This document shows, one piece after another, positions 55,412-63,978 of a stretch of 64,000 nt of DNA (position 1 is its first letter; the number at the start of each line of letters is the position of its first letter). The notes below the pieces were generated by a model. That model did no database searches, was not told where the DNA came from, and saw only the letters and a program-made list of their open reading frames with translations. The DNA lies in the NCBI RefSeq assembly GCF_003666685.1, contig NZ_RCIZ01000011.1, forward strand, positions 1 to 64,000. Direction: 5' to 3'. Made by a program: the position numbers and the translations under genes. Source of the stretch: Mesorhizobium sp. YM1C-6-2. Lineage in GTDB: Bacteria > Pseudomonadota > Alphaproteobacteria > Rhizobiales > Rhizobiaceae.

Positions 55412-55818
55412 TGCGGGTGTTCCCGGGAGCCGCGCTTCTCCTCGCAGCAGCCTTGCAACTGGCGTTCACGCCTGGTGCGGGCGCTGCCGATGTCACTGTC
55501 GTCGACGGCGATTCGATGATCTATGACGGGCGTCAGGTCGAAATCTGGGGCATCATCGCGCCGTCGAGAAGCGAAACCTGCACGACCCTGCAGAATGAAA
55601 AATGGGACTGCGGCGAGCGTGCCTTCTCCCAGCTTTCCGCGGCCGCGTCCGATCCGACATTCGCCTGCGAGGACAAGGAGCCAGGTTTCGTCGTCTGCCA
55701 TGCTGGCGGGCTCGACGTCGGTCTCCTGCTGGTCAAGGAAGGTCTGGTGCGCGCCCGCCAGGGCTACAAGGATGTCGAGGCGCGCGCCCGCGAAGCCGGG
55801 ATAGGCCTGTGGCAGTGA
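55411..55818 (+). CDS. Secreted thermonuclease-like (SNase-fold) protein
   Basis: A 135-aa protein with a signal peptide (ALLLAAALQLAFTPGAGA) and a small SNase-like domain (VTVVDGDSMIYDGRQVEIWG, then CGERAFSQLSAA and LVKEGLVRARQGYKDVEARA). The catalytic Arg/Glu set of staphylococcal nuclease is incomplete, so nuclease activity is doubtful. Four Cys suggest disulfides. ATG overlaps the SDR stop (ATGA-type). Confidence 0.75.
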   Translation: MRVFPGAALLLAAALQLAFTPGAGAADVTVVDGDSMIYDGRQVEIWGIIAPSRSETCTTLQNEKWDCGERAFSQLSAAASDPTFACEDKEPGFVVCHAGGLDVGLLLVKEGLVRARQGYKDVEARAREAGIGLWQ

Positions 55819-55834
55819 ATTCGTCCGGCGGCCG

Positions 55835-56842
55835 CTAGTCCACGCCGACCGCGCCGATGATCCCGGCGAGCAGCGCGTGCAGGTCGTCGCGGTGGCCGCT
55901 GCGGGCGGAAGGGTCGTCCTCGCGCGAGGTCATCGCCACCGTCAAACCGAGCGCCGGCACGATGTAGAGCATCTGGCCGCCGAAACCCCAGGCGTAGACC
56001 ACCTGCCGGCCGCCGATCTCGCGCATGAACCAGCCATAGCCGTAACCGTCGCCGCTGTAGATCGAATGCGTGCGCACTTGCCAGGAAGCTTTCACCCAGT
56101 CTTCCGGCACCACCTGCTCGCCGGCCTTGTTCCTGCCGCCGTTGCGGTAGAGCTCGCCGAAGGCGGCGAGCGAGCGCGCCGTCATCGCCATCTGGTTGCC
56201 GCCGACATAGATGCCTTGCGGGTCGCGGTCCCAGGCGTCGATCGAAAAACCCTCGACCGGTCCAAGCCATTCGCGCGCGAGTTCGCGCGTCGACTTGCCG
56301 CCGGTCTTAGTCAGGATGGCGGAGAGCAGATGTGTCGAACCGGTGGAGTAGAGCATCGGTCCGCCGGGCTCGCCGTCGAAGGGCTCGGCGAGTGCCGCGC
56401 GCACCCAGTTTCGGCTCGACACCCAGCGCCCGTAGTTCGGCCCCGAGGTGCGGCCGAGCCCGGCCTGCATGGAGAGCAGGTTGCCGATGGTGATGTCGTT
56501 CATGCGCGGGTCGGGATCGTCGGGCAGGTCGCGCGACAGGATCGGCGCGATCTTCTGGTCGACCCCTTCGAGCACCTGCCTGTCGATGGCGATGCCGGTG
56601 AGCGCCGAGATGATCGACTTCGATGCCGACTTGATGTTGGTCGAGGCGTCCGGCGAGCCGCCGTGATAGCCGCGCGCGGCGATCTCCTTGCCGTCGAGCG
56701 ACACGATCACGCTGCGCAGAGGACCGAGTTCCCTTGCCTTGTCGAGCACGAAGCCGAGCGCGGTCGCCGGCGTCTCCTGAGCGGCGGCGAGCCGCGTCGA
56801 CGCGAGAAGCAGGGGCAGGGAAAGCACAGATCGGCGGTTCAT
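55835..56842 (-). CDS. Serine hydrolase, beta-lactamase/penicillin-binding fold
   Basis: A 335-aa protein of the class C/esterase group. Tat-like signal MNRRSVLSLPLLLASTRLAA, nucleophile motif SASKSIIS (S-x-x-K), and YSTGSTHLLSAIL as the Y-x-T element; the third motif is WGFGGQML (HxG/KTG position). Such enzymes are usually esterases or D-aminopeptidases rather than beta-lactamases. It converges on the nuclease-like gene. Confidence 0.85.
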   Translation of the reverse strand: MNRRSVLSLPLLLASTRLAAAQETPATALGFVLDKARELGPLRSVIVSLDGKEIAARGYHGGSPDASTNIKSASKSIISALTGIAIDRQVLEGVDQKIAPILSRDLPDDPDPRMNDITIGNLLSMQAGLGRTSGPNYGRWVSSRNWVRAALAEPFDGEPGGPMLYSTGSTHLLSAILTKTGGKSTRELAREWLGPVEGFSIDAWDRDPQGIYVGGNQMAMTARSLAAFGELYRNGGRNKAGEQVVPEDWVKASWQVRTHSIYSGDGYGYGWFMREIGGRQVVYAWGFGGQMLYIVPALGLTVAMTSREDDPSARSGHRDDLHALLAGIIGAVGVD

Positions 56843-57059
56843 GGACCCCTAGATAGTGCTGGCATCAGACAAAATCGCAAACGAACTTTGTGCCTCACGC
56901 GGTTTTGACGGGACGTGTCCCAGACCTCGCGCCGGGTTCATCGCCACCTGATGGGGCATGCCGGTGACAGGGGGGCTGATTGCCGCTCGATTTCTTTCGA
57001 AATATAATACGACGCTAAATTAGTAAAAATACTTCATACTTCAAGCAAAGGAGGGACAG
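56843..57059. other. Intergenic region before the small cupin gene
   Basis: This gap holds the promoters of the divergent serine hydrolase and cupin genes. The part from 57000 to 57045 is A/T-rich (AATATAATACGACGCTAAAT), giving likely -10 elements. No ORF is seen. Confidence 0.35.
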
Positions 57060-57446
57060 ATGACGTCGCATGGCAGCATTGATCATCCTTCCACTTGGGA
57101 CCCGGCGCTTGACGCCGTAACCGCGGCGCCGGCCAACCACAAGGTCATCTTCGAAAACGACCGGCTGCGCGTGCTGGAGGTGACACTGGAGGCGGACGAG
57201 GAGGAGCCCGTCCACCACCATCGCTGGCCTTCGGTCTTTGTCTTCGATCAGGTCCAGGGTCCCGTTCACGACATGGCGCCGGACGGAACCAGGCTGCCGG
57301 CCAATCGCGACGTGATCCAGGCCATTCAGGAGTGGGATGGAAATGGCTGCCTCGTCGTCAACATGGCTCCGCAGCCGGCGGGCAGAGTGCTGAATTCCTC
57401 CGGCAAGACGATCCACGGCATCAGGGTGGAAATGAAGAACTACTAG
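57060..57446 (+). CDS. Small cupin-fold protein, 128 aa
   Basis: A single-domain RmlC-like cupin: NDRLRVLEVTLEADEEEPVH followed by HHRWPSVFVFD, which has the His-rich metal site of cupin motif 1, and a C-terminal IHGIRVEMKNY strand. AAAGGAGGGAC precedes the ATG. No specific enzyme can be named. It converges with puuB. Confidence 0.75.
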   Translation: MTSHGSIDHPSTWDPALDAVTAAPANHKVIFENDRLRVLEVTLEADEEEPVHHHRWPSVFVFDQVQGPVHDMAPDGTRLPANRDVIQAIQEWDGNGCLVVNMAPQPAGRVLNSSGKTIHGIRVEMKNY

Positions 57447-57455
57447 GGGCTCCGC

Positions 57456-58742
57456 TCAGAACCTGTCCCTGAGCGCGTACCAGTTGAGCGCGAGGAAGAG
57501 CAGCGGCGCGCGGAAGCGGCGGCCGCCGGGGAAGGGTGGTATCTTGAGGTCCTCGAAGAGCTTCAGCCGGTCCCGGTTGCCCGACACTGTCTCGGCGTAG
57601 AGCTTGCCCATGAAGTTGGACAGCATGACGCCGTGGCCGGAATAGCCGCCCGCCGAGATCACGTTGGGCATCACTTCGCGCACGAAGGGTTTTCGCGGCA
57701 TGGTGATGCCGACATAGCCGCCCCAGGCATGGGTGATCTTCACGTCCTTCAGCCCGGGATATATCTCGGCGATCTGGCGGCGGATGTGGATCTGGATGTC
57801 CTGCGGGTCGCCCGGCGCATAGACCTCGCGGCCGCCGAACAGAAGCTCGCCGGTTTTGACGCGGCGGAAATAGCGCACCACGAAGCGCGAATCCGACACC
57901 GACTCGCCACCCGGCAGAACGGGACTGTCGTCGCCGAGCGGGATGGTGGCGCCGATGAAGGAGCCGATCGGCATGACATGCGACGCCGTCTGCGGCTCGA
58001 TATCGCCGCCATAGGCGTTCACCGCGATCAGGCATTTTTTCGCGGTGATCGAGCCCGTCGCGGTTTTCACGACCACCTTGCCGCCATTGGCGGTAATGCC
58101 GGTCGATGCGGTGTTCTCGAAAAGCTTCGCTCCGGCTTCGGCGGCAACGCGGGCCGTGCCGATGACGAGCTTCAGCGGATGGATGTGGCCGGTGCCGGTG
58201 TCGCGCACGCCGCCGTAATAATGGTCGGAGCCCATGCGCTCATGCGTTTCGGCCGCATCCATGTAGGCGATGTCAGGATAGTTGAAGCGGGTCGCCATCG
58301 CTTCGGCATGCTCGACATATTCGGGCAGGTCTCTGCTGCGGTGGCAGACGTTGAGGTGACCCCGCCGGAAGTCGATCTCTATCCCGTTCGTTTCCGCGAA
58401 TTCGAGCAGATGCACCTTGGCTTCCTCGGCGAGGTCGAACAGCGCCTTGGCGCGCTCGAAGCCATACTCCTTCTCCATTTCCTCGGCGCCTGCGCGCTGG
58501 CCGGTGCCGAGCTGGCCGCCATTGCGCCCCGAGGCGCCGTCGCCGATGCGATGCGCCTCGATCAGCGCGACGCTGGTGCCGGCCTTGGCGAGATGCGTCG
58601 CCGCCGACAGCCCGGTGAAGCCGCCGCCGACGATGACGACGTCGGTGGTGAGATCGCCGTCAAGCGCAGCGTAGTCCGGTCTACGACCGGCGGTGTCTTC
58701 GTACCAGGAGTAACCGGGGGAGATGGGGGATTGGTAGGGCAT
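57456..58742 (-). CDS. puuB: Gamma-glutamylputrescine oxidoreductase
   Basis: A 428-aa FAD enzyme of the DAO family. The dinucleotide-binding motif is VVIVGGGFTGLSAATHLAKA (35-54); GASGRNGGQLGTGQRAG and YVGITMPRKPFVREVMPNVI are PuuB-like, and GGYSGHGVMLSNFMGKL is the C-terminal FAD contact. It oxidises gamma-glutamylputrescine made by PuuA. Its leader consists of degenerate AGTAGGGG-complement repeats (58751-58790) and lacks a recognisable Shine-Dalgarno sequence. Confidence 0.92.
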   Translation of the reverse strand: MPYQSPISPGYSWYEDTAGRRPDYAALDGDLTTDVVIVGGGFTGLSAATHLAKAGTSVALIEAHRIGDGASGRNGGQLGTGQRAGAEEMEKEYGFERAKALFDLAEEAKVHLLEFAETNGIEIDFRRGHLNVCHRSRDLPEYVEHAEAMATRFNYPDIAYMDAAETHERMGSDHYYGGVRDTGTGHIHPLKLVIGTARVAAEAGAKLFENTASTGITANGGKVVVKTATGSITAKKCLIAVNAYGGDIEPQTASHVMPIGSFIGATIPLGDDSPVLPGGESVSDSRFVVRYFRRVKTGELLFGGREVYAPGDPQDIQIHIRRQIAEIYPGLKDVKITHAWGGYVGITMPRKPFVREVMPNVISAGGYSGHGVMLSNFMGKLYAETVSGNRDRLKLFEDLKIPPFPGGRRFRAPLLFLALNWYALRDRF

Positions 58743-58750
58743 GGTGGACC

Positions 58751-58790
58751 GGGGGAGTAAGTGAGTAAGGGAGTAGGGGAGATAGGGGAA
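58751..58790. repeat. Degenerate AGTAGGGG repeats, left flank of the four-helix-bundle gene
   Basis: The segment reads as degenerate AGTA/GGGG octamers, with an exact AGTAGGGG at 58772-58779. It is the inverse complement of the CCCCTACT array at 59170-59209 on the other side of the gene. Confidence 0.7.
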
Positions 58791-58798
58791 GAGATCGG

Positions 58799-59167
58799 CT
58801 ACGTGCTGGCCAGTTTCCGCAAAAGCAGCCGGAGCAGCTTGCCTACGCTTTCAACACGCTGGAGGAGAGTTGCAATTCTATCTTTGGGGGCTACCCCTAC
58901 CCGCTCGGCAATCAGAAGGTGGGTTTCGAGCTCTTTCAGTGAGCCCTGGGCGATGCGGAGAAATTGAAGATAGGAGCCGCGATGCTCGCGGCCATAACCT
59001 TCGGCTATGTTCGCAGGGATGGAAGTAGCGGCGCGCCGTACCTGAGTCGTGAGGCCGAAGAGCTCCTCCTTTGGCCAAGCCTTCGTCATCGAGTAGATTT
59101 CAGTGACGAGGTCCATGGACTGCTGCCATACCAAAAGATCTTGATACGAGCGCCCTCCTTCGGCCAT
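58799..59167 (-). CDS. Four-helix-bundle protein (23S rRNA intervening-sequence/Avd-like family)
   Basis: A 122-aa helical protein. The family signature is SYQDLLVWQQSMDLVTEIY, then QVRRAATSIPANIAEGYGR followed by SYLQFLRIAQGSLKELETHL. Members are encoded in 23S rRNA intervening sequences or as orphans, and share a fold with Avd of diversity-generating retroelements. Here it is an orphan inserted between puuA and puuB, with octamer repeats on both sides in inverted orientation. The repeat on its upstream side supplies GGGGGA just before the ATG. The function is unknown. Confidence 0.9.
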   Translation of the reverse strand: MAEGGRSYQDLLVWQQSMDLVTEIYSMTKAWPKEELFGLTTQVRRAATSIPANIAEGYGREHRGSYLQFLRIAQGSLKELETHLLIAERVGVAPKDRIATLLQRVESVGKLLRLLLRKLAST

Positions 59168-59169
59168 TC

Positions 59170-59215
59170 CCCCTACTCCCCTACTCCCCTACTCCCCTAC
59201 TCCCCTACTCCCCTA
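59170..59215. repeat. CCCCTACT octamer tandem array
   Basis: Five perfect copies of CCCCTACT (59170-59209) plus a partial sixth (CCCCTA, 59210-59215). The last two bases of the array coincide with the puuA stop codon (CTA on this strand). There are no spacers, so it is not a CRISPR. Confidence 0.9.
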
Positions 59216-60646
59216 AACATTGAGCAGCAGATACTCACGCTCCCACGGCGAGATCACTTCCATGAAGGTCTCGAACTCGGCGCGCTTGATGGCTGCGTAG
59301 GTGGTGACGAAGGATTCGCCGAGCACCTCGCGCAGATCCTTGTCGTCCTCGAACAGGTCGACTGCCTCGAGCAGGCCGCGCGGCAGGTCGATCTCGTCCT
59401 CGTTGGCCGTGGTCAGGATCGGATCGTCGGGCTTCAGCTTCCGGGTCAGGCCGATCAGCCCGCAGGCGAGCGAGGCGGCGAGCGCCAGATAGGGATTGGC
59501 GTCGGAGGAGGGGATGCGGTTCTCGACGCGCCGCGCCGAGGGGTCTGAGCGCGGCACCCGGAAGGCAGTGGTGCGGTTGTCGTAGCCCCATTTGTTGTTC
59601 ACCGGAGCCGACGCCGCCTGGGTCAATCGCCGGTAGGAGTTCACATAGGGCGCGAACATGACCAGCGCGTTGGGCACATGCTGCTGCATGCCGCCGATGA
59701 AATGGAAGAAGGCGGCCGACTCGCTGCCGTCCTCGTTGGTGAAGACGTTGCGTCCGGTCCGGGTGTTGAGCACGGACTGGTGGATGTGCATGGCCGAGCC
59801 CGGCTGCCCCTGCATGGGCTTGGCCATGAAGGTGGCGTAGGTCTCGTGCTTCAGCGCCGCCTCGCGGATCGTGCGCTTGAAGAGGAAGACCTGGTCGGCG
59901 AGCTCGACCGGGTCGCCGTGGCGCAGGTTGATCTCCAGCTGCCCGGCGCCCTCCTCGTGGATCAGCGTGTCGATCTCCAGGCCCTGCGCTTCCGAGAAAT
60001 GATAGATGTCGTCGATCAGCTCGTCGAATTCGTTGACGCCGGCGATCGAATAGCCGGCGCCGCCGCCGATCGGCCGGCCCGAGCGCCCGACGGGCGGCGT
60101 CAGCGGATAGTCGGGATCGGGGTTCTTGCGCACGAGGTAGAACTCGATCTCGGGCGCCACGACCGGCTTCAGGCCGCGCGCATGATAGGCGGCGATGACG
60201 CGTTTCAGCACGTTGCGGGGCGTGAATTCCACCGAGCGCCCGTCCTGGTGCACGAGGTCGCAGATCACCTGCGCCGTCGGGTCGGTCTCCCAGGGAACCT
60301 CCGACAGCGTTCCGAGGTCGGGCATCAGCTTGAGGTCGCCGTCGTCCTCCGGGTAGGAGAAGCCGTTGCCGTCCTCCGGGTAGCCGCCCGATATGGTGGT
60401 CATGAAGACGGCCGACGGCAGCGCCAGCGACGTGTTGGAGGTGAACTTCTTCGACGGCATCATCTTGCCGCGCGCTATGCCGGCCTGGTCGGGGGTGATG
60501 CACTCTATGTCTTCGATGCCGCGCCAATCGAGCCAGGCGCTGACTTCCTTCCAGTTCTTCACGCCGCGGCGGTTCTTCACGAAAGCGGGCGTGCGTGTAC
60601 GTCCCGCGCGGCTGGACGGACGGGCTTCCTTCTTGACGGGCGGCAT
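59213..60646 (-). CDS. puuA: Gamma-glutamylputrescine synthetase
   Basis: A 477-aa glutamine-synthetase-like ligase that joins glutamate and putrescine with ATP. GS motifs: VAPEIEFYLV, HEEGAGQLEINL, FMAKPMQGQPGSAMHIHQS, and NNKWGYDNRTTAFRVPRSDP with catalytic Arg residues; RVENRIPSSDANPYLALAAS near the C-terminus. ATG at 60646 follows a TTG at 60649. It initiates the putrescine (Puu) pathway with puuB, from which it is separated by the four-helix-bundle insertion. Confidence 0.93.
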   Translation of the reverse strand: MPPVKKEARPSSRAGRTRTPAFVKNRRGVKNWKEVSAWLDWRGIEDIECITPDQAGIARGKMMPSKKFTSNTSLALPSAVFMTTISGGYPEDGNGFSYPEDDGDLKLMPDLGTLSEVPWETDPTAQVICDLVHQDGRSVEFTPRNVLKRVIAAYHARGLKPVVAPEIEFYLVRKNPDPDYPLTPPVGRSGRPIGGGAGYSIAGVNEFDELIDDIYHFSEAQGLEIDTLIHEEGAGQLEINLRHGDPVELADQVFLFKRTIREAALKHETYATFMAKPMQGQPGSAMHIHQSVLNTRTGRNVFTNEDGSESAAFFHFIGGMQQHVPNALVMFAPYVNSYRRLTQAASAPVNNKWGYDNRTTAFRVPRSDPSARRVENRIPSSDANPYLALAASLACGLIGLTRKLKPDDPILTTANEDEIDLPRGLLEAVDLFEDDKDLREVLGESFVTTYAAIKRAEFETFMEVISPWEREYLLLNV

Positions 60647-60720
60647 CAATCACCGAATGGATGTTGCGGATTTCGGACTATAGCCGCGCGGCATGCAGAA
60701 AGGGAAGGGGTGGCCCCGGG

Positions 60721-61683
60721 TTAGGAGATGGACGGTACGACGTGGATCGGCGGCCGCTCGGCCTGCGTGCCGCCGCCGGGCGCCGCCATGACCCGGTCGC
60801 GGCCCTCTTCCTTTGCCTTGTAGAGCGCGTGGTCGGCGGCGTTGGCGAGTTCGGACCAGCCCGTTCCATGCTCGGGATATGCCGCGACGCCGAGCGAGAC
60901 GGTAATGGTGCCGAGCGTGCGGCCGCGATGCGTGACGTGAAGCTGCTTTACCGCCGCACGCAGCGCTTCGGCGCGGTCCACGCCCTCCTGCAGCGAGGCG
61001 CCGGGCATCACCAGCGCGAACTCCTCGCCGCCGTAACGCGACACCACGTCGGCTTCCCGGGCGTGGTCGAGCATCGTCGCCGCCACCTGCTTCAGCACCA
61101 GATCGCCGGCCTCGTGGCCGAACGTGTCGTTGAACTGCTTGAAATGGTCGACGTCGAGCATGATCATCGCCAGCGGCAGCTGGGACCGCTCCATCCGCCT
61201 CAGCTCGCGGCTGCTTGTCTCCTCGAGATACCGGCGGTTGAAAAGCCCGGTGTTGGGGTCGCGGATCGACTGTTGCCGGAGCGTTTCGCGCAGGCGCAGA
61301 TTGGCCAGCGCGAGCGCAAGCGTGTCGACGACGCCGCGCAGGATCTGGCGCCGCTCGTCGAGCCAGTCGGGCTTCTCCGCCGCGTCGGCTTCGCACAGAT
61401 GCAGTATGCCCAGCGTTTCGCCCTGTGCGGCGAGCGGCATGCAGACGTAGCCGCGATTGCCGTTTTCCGTGATGTGGGCGCAGCGCGGCGATAGGATGCC
61501 CGGCCCTGACATGTGCTCCTGTCCGCGCCGCAGCGCCCAGCAATCCTCCGGGGAGAACTGGGCGACGCTCGAACGAACGGCGCCCCAATGCGCCATCTCG
61601 TCGACAAGGTTGCGCGACGCGCTCGTCAGATGGACGGTGCCGGAGAGCCCGCCGACGAATTCGGCCATCGCCGATCCGACCAC
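60721..61683 (-). CDS. GAF-GGDEF diguanylate cyclase half of a split sensor
   Basis: The frame from a GTG at 61683 encodes a GAF-like domain (residues 15-125: GPGILSPRCAHITENGNRGY, VCMPLAAQGETLGILHLCEA) and a GGDEF domain with DPNTGLFNRRYLEE, MLDVDHFKQFNDTFGHEAGD and an active-site RYGGEEFALVMP. There is no RxxD inhibitory site at the usual place. Upstream in the same frame to about 61798 the sequence continues as good protein (AILNRALQEKSETTARLVKL), so this is the C-terminal half of the gene at 61626-62990, separated by a one-base frameshift. Confidence 0.8.
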   Translation of the reverse strand: MVGSAMAEFVGGLSGTVHLTSASRNLVDEMAHWGAVRSSVAQFSPEDCWALRRGQEHMSGPGILSPRCAHITENGNRGYVCMPLAAQGETLGILHLCEADAAEKPDWLDERRQILRGVVDTLALALANLRLRETLRQQSIRDPNTGLFNRRYLEETSSRELRRMERSQLPLAMIMLDVDHFKQFNDTFGHEAGDLVLKQVAATMLDHAREADVVSRYGGEEFALVMPGASLQEGVDRAEALRAAVKQLHVTHRGRTLGTITVSLGVAAYPEHGTGWSELANAADHALYKAKEEGRDRVMAAPGGGTQAERPPIHVVPSIS

Positions 61684-62990
61684 CGAGAACGCCTCGGGAA
61701 AGGTGACGCAGGCCTGGAGCAGTTCCCCGAGCTTGACCAGGCGGGCCGTCGTTTCGGACTTCTCCTGCAGTGCGCGATTGAGGATTGCCAGCTCGTTGCC
61801 CGCTCGCTGACCACCCCCTCGGCGCGACGCAGTTCGCTGATGTCGCTGAGCGTCAGCACGACGCCCCCCTCGGCGCCGCTGAGCGGGCCGCAGCTGGCGA
61901 TCGTCGGCATCCTGGCGCCATCCGGCCGCACCAGGCGCACTTCGGCCTGATGCTGGCGGCCGGTCGACAGCGCCAGCTCGACCAGGGAGGTTTTTTGAGC
62001 CGCCTCACTGCTCTTCGCGGGCTCCATCGTGATCACCGAGCGCCAGTCCTGCCCGGCGATCCGGTCCGCCCGCAGGCCGAGGATCGCTGCCGCCGCCGGG
62101 TTGGCGGAAACGACGCGGCCCCCGCCATCCATGACGACGATGCCTTCGGCCGCTGCCTGGACGATGTCCTCGACGTAGGATTTCTGCACCATGAGTTCGG
62201 CGCGCGACGCTTCAAGTTCGGTGGCCATGGCGTTGAAGCCCTTTGCCAGCTCGCCGAACTCGTCGTTGGAAACGTTCGCGATACGCGTGCCCGACTGCCC
62301 TTCGGCCAGCGACTTCATGCCCGCCGTCAGGCTGGACAGCCCGAAATCGAAATGGCGCAGCACCACCGTCAGCAGACCCATGGCCGCCAGCATGGCCGCC
62401 GCCGCCGCCAGAGCGACGATCCACTGCATCGCGTTGGCCTGCTTCTGAACCGCCGCCAGGACCGGCGCGTATTCGAGCACGACCGCGCCGGCGACGCTTC
62501 CGGGCGGGTATTCGACGGGGACAGCGATAAGCTCATGCTGATATTCGCTATCGTCATTGTCCTCCAGAAAATGGCGCGGAACGCCGTCTTCCATCGTCAG
62601 GCCGACTTCGTTGTTCCGGTCTTCGTCGAACAATTGGCCGACGACCCGCTGTTCGTCCGAACTGTCGGCCACGATCATCTTGTTCCGGTCGACCACTATG
62701 AAATCGCGTTTCGAGCTCTGCCGGTGCGCTTCCACGAACTGGCGCAAGGCCTCAGGCTGGTCGAGCAGGGCGCCCTGTCCGTCGGACGGCTTGAAGGCGA
62801 TGGTTTGTGCGAACTGCCGGGAGACGTTGATCGCCTCGGTCACCGCGTGCGCCTCGGCAAGGCGCTTCTGGCTCAGAACGGCGATGACGCCGACCAGCCC
62901 AATCAGGGCGGTGGCGCCGAGTACGGAAACGATGATCTGATTTTTAATACGCACAGCGGCGTCCCGGCTGCAAAGCGCAGTCTTTATCAC
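61626..62990 (-). CDS. Membrane sensor half (periplasmic domain, HAMP, PAS), frameshifted from its GGDEF output
   Basis: Two membrane helices (IIVSVLGATALIGLVGVIAV near 18-38, WIVALAAAAAMLAAMGLLTV near 190) flank a periplasmic sensing domain. A HAMP segment (LRHFDFGLSSLTAGMKSLAE) and a PAS domain (IVQAAAEGIVVMDGGGRVVS ... LTLSDISELRRAEG) follow. After SERA the frame becomes Arg/Ser-rich nonsense to 61626. Shifting by one base at about 61796-61800 restores a coiled linker and the GAF-GGDEF domains, giving a single protein of about 755 aa. Confidence 0.8.
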   Translation of the reverse strand: MIKTALCSRDAAVRIKNQIIVSVLGATALIGLVGVIAVLSQKRLAEAHAVTEAINVSRQFAQTIAFKPSDGQGALLDQPEALRQFVEAHRQSSKRDFIVVDRNKMIVADSSDEQRVVGQLFDEDRNNEVGLTMEDGVPRHFLEDNDDSEYQHELIAVPVEYPPGSVAGAVVLEYAPVLAAVQKQANAMQWIVALAAAAAMLAAMGLLTVVLRHFDFGLSSLTAGMKSLAEGQSGTRIANVSNDEFGELAKGFNAMATELEASRAELMVQKSYVEDIVQAAAEGIVVMDGGGRVVSANPAAAAILGLRADRIAGQDWRSVITMEPAKSSEAAQKTSLVELALSTGRQHQAEVRLVRPDGARMPTIASCGPLSGAEGGVVLTLSDISELRRAEGVVSERATSWQSSIAHCRRSPKRRPAWSSSGNCSRPASPFPRRSRWSDRRWPNSSAGSPAPSI

Positions 62991-63079
62991 AGGTCGACAG
63001 GGATCAGAATCTATCGTCCGTCCAATAGAGTTAAGACGGCGTTAGTGATGCCCGGTTTCGCATCGAGGAAAACCCTCGG

Positions 63080-63535
63080 CTACTCCCTTGCAGCCCTCAC
63101 CAGGCGCTCCACGACCGGCTGCAGATGATCGGCGGTGAAGGGCTTCGTCACCACTGCGTCGACCACGCCGCTGAAGGATGCCGGATCGGCGGCGCGGTTG
63201 GAGAGCAGGATCACCGCCGGCAGCTTCCTGCCGGACGCCCGCCGCAGCGCCACCACGCCTCCGATGACGCCGTCGCAATCATTGTTGTCGGGGCCGCCGT
63301 CGAGGATGACAAGAACGGGAAAGACCAGCGGGAGAACGCGCACCGCGCTCACCGGATTCTCGCTGACGGGCTTCAGGCCCGACCTTTCGACGATCCTGCA
63401 GACGACGATGCGGTTGATCTGCGAGTTGCCGGCGACCAGGACCCTCGACATATCGGGCGCCAGCCCATGTGGGGCGTCCCTGTCGGCAAAATTCCTGTCC
63501 TGGTCGAAATCCGGTTCGACCCGCGATCCCGTCAT
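63080..63535 (-). CDS. Response-regulator receiver-domain protein
   Basis: A 151-aa protein consisting of a receiver-like domain (RVLVAGNSQINRIVVCRIVE), with the phospho-acceptor Asp in LVILDGGPDNND and the conserved Lys in VVTKPFTADHL. The acidic pair after the first strand is replaced (AGN), so phosphorylation may be weak or absent. The first 28 residues are probably disordered; an ATG at 63451 would remove them. It lies upstream of the split GGDEF sensor on the same strand. Confidence 0.82.
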   Translation of the reverse strand: MTGSRVEPDFDQDRNFADRDAPHGLAPDMSRVLVAGNSQINRIVVCRIVERSGLKPVSENPVSAVRVLPLVFPVLVILDGGPDNNDCDGVIGGVVALRRASGRKLPAVILLSNRAADPASFSGVVDAVVTKPFTADHLQPVVERLVRAARE

Positions 63536-63718
63536 GGCTTCGAATGCACCCTGGGTTTGAAAAGCCGCTCGATAACGACTGCCGAAACATTAATTCCGGC
63601 TCAGGGTCAACGCCAGTGACGGCATTGTGTTCCGCTGTGGAATCACAGGCTTAACGGAGGGTGTACGGGCGGCTTCGCCGCCGCCGCGGCGAAACCGTTG
63701 TCGACTTCATGTCGCCGC

Positions 63719-63961
63719 CTATGCGGCCGGCTGCTGGGTCACCACGACGGGGATCAACAGGTCGCCCCAGTTGCCGTTGCCGCCGTGATGGCGCGCCGAG
63801 CGGACCAGCTCGACCGAAACGCCGGCTTCGACCGCCTGCATCACCGCCTGGTTCAGCCGGTGCAGGTCGTTGGCGAGGATGCGGATCGCCGCCTGCTGGT
63901 CGGTGCTCATCGCCGAGGCCTGTTCCTCGGCGCGCTGCTTGACTTGCGGTCTGACGTTCAT
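63719..63961 (-). CDS. Small conserved helical protein, 80 aa
   Basis: The product starts MNVRPQVKQRAEEQASAMST and has an amphipathic helix (ILANDLHRLNQAVMQAVEAG) and a C-terminal GDLLIPVVVTQQPAA. It resembles a short conserved rhizobial protein with no known function. The start of the next upstream gene is outside the window. Confidence 0.55.
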   Translation of the reverse strand: MNVRPQVKQRAEEQASAMSTDQQAAIRILANDLHRLNQAVMQAVEAGVSVELVRSARHHGGNGNWGDLLIPVVVTQQPAA

Positions 63962-63978
63962 GGCTCTTCTCCCTGAAA

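Noticed and set aside
58799-59167. Diversity-generating retroelement
   Set aside because: The four-helix-bundle protein resembles Avd, but there is no reverse transcriptase, template repeat or variable repeat nearby.
59170-59215. Possible CRISPR array
   Set aside because: The octamers are contiguous with no spacers, and no cas genes are present.
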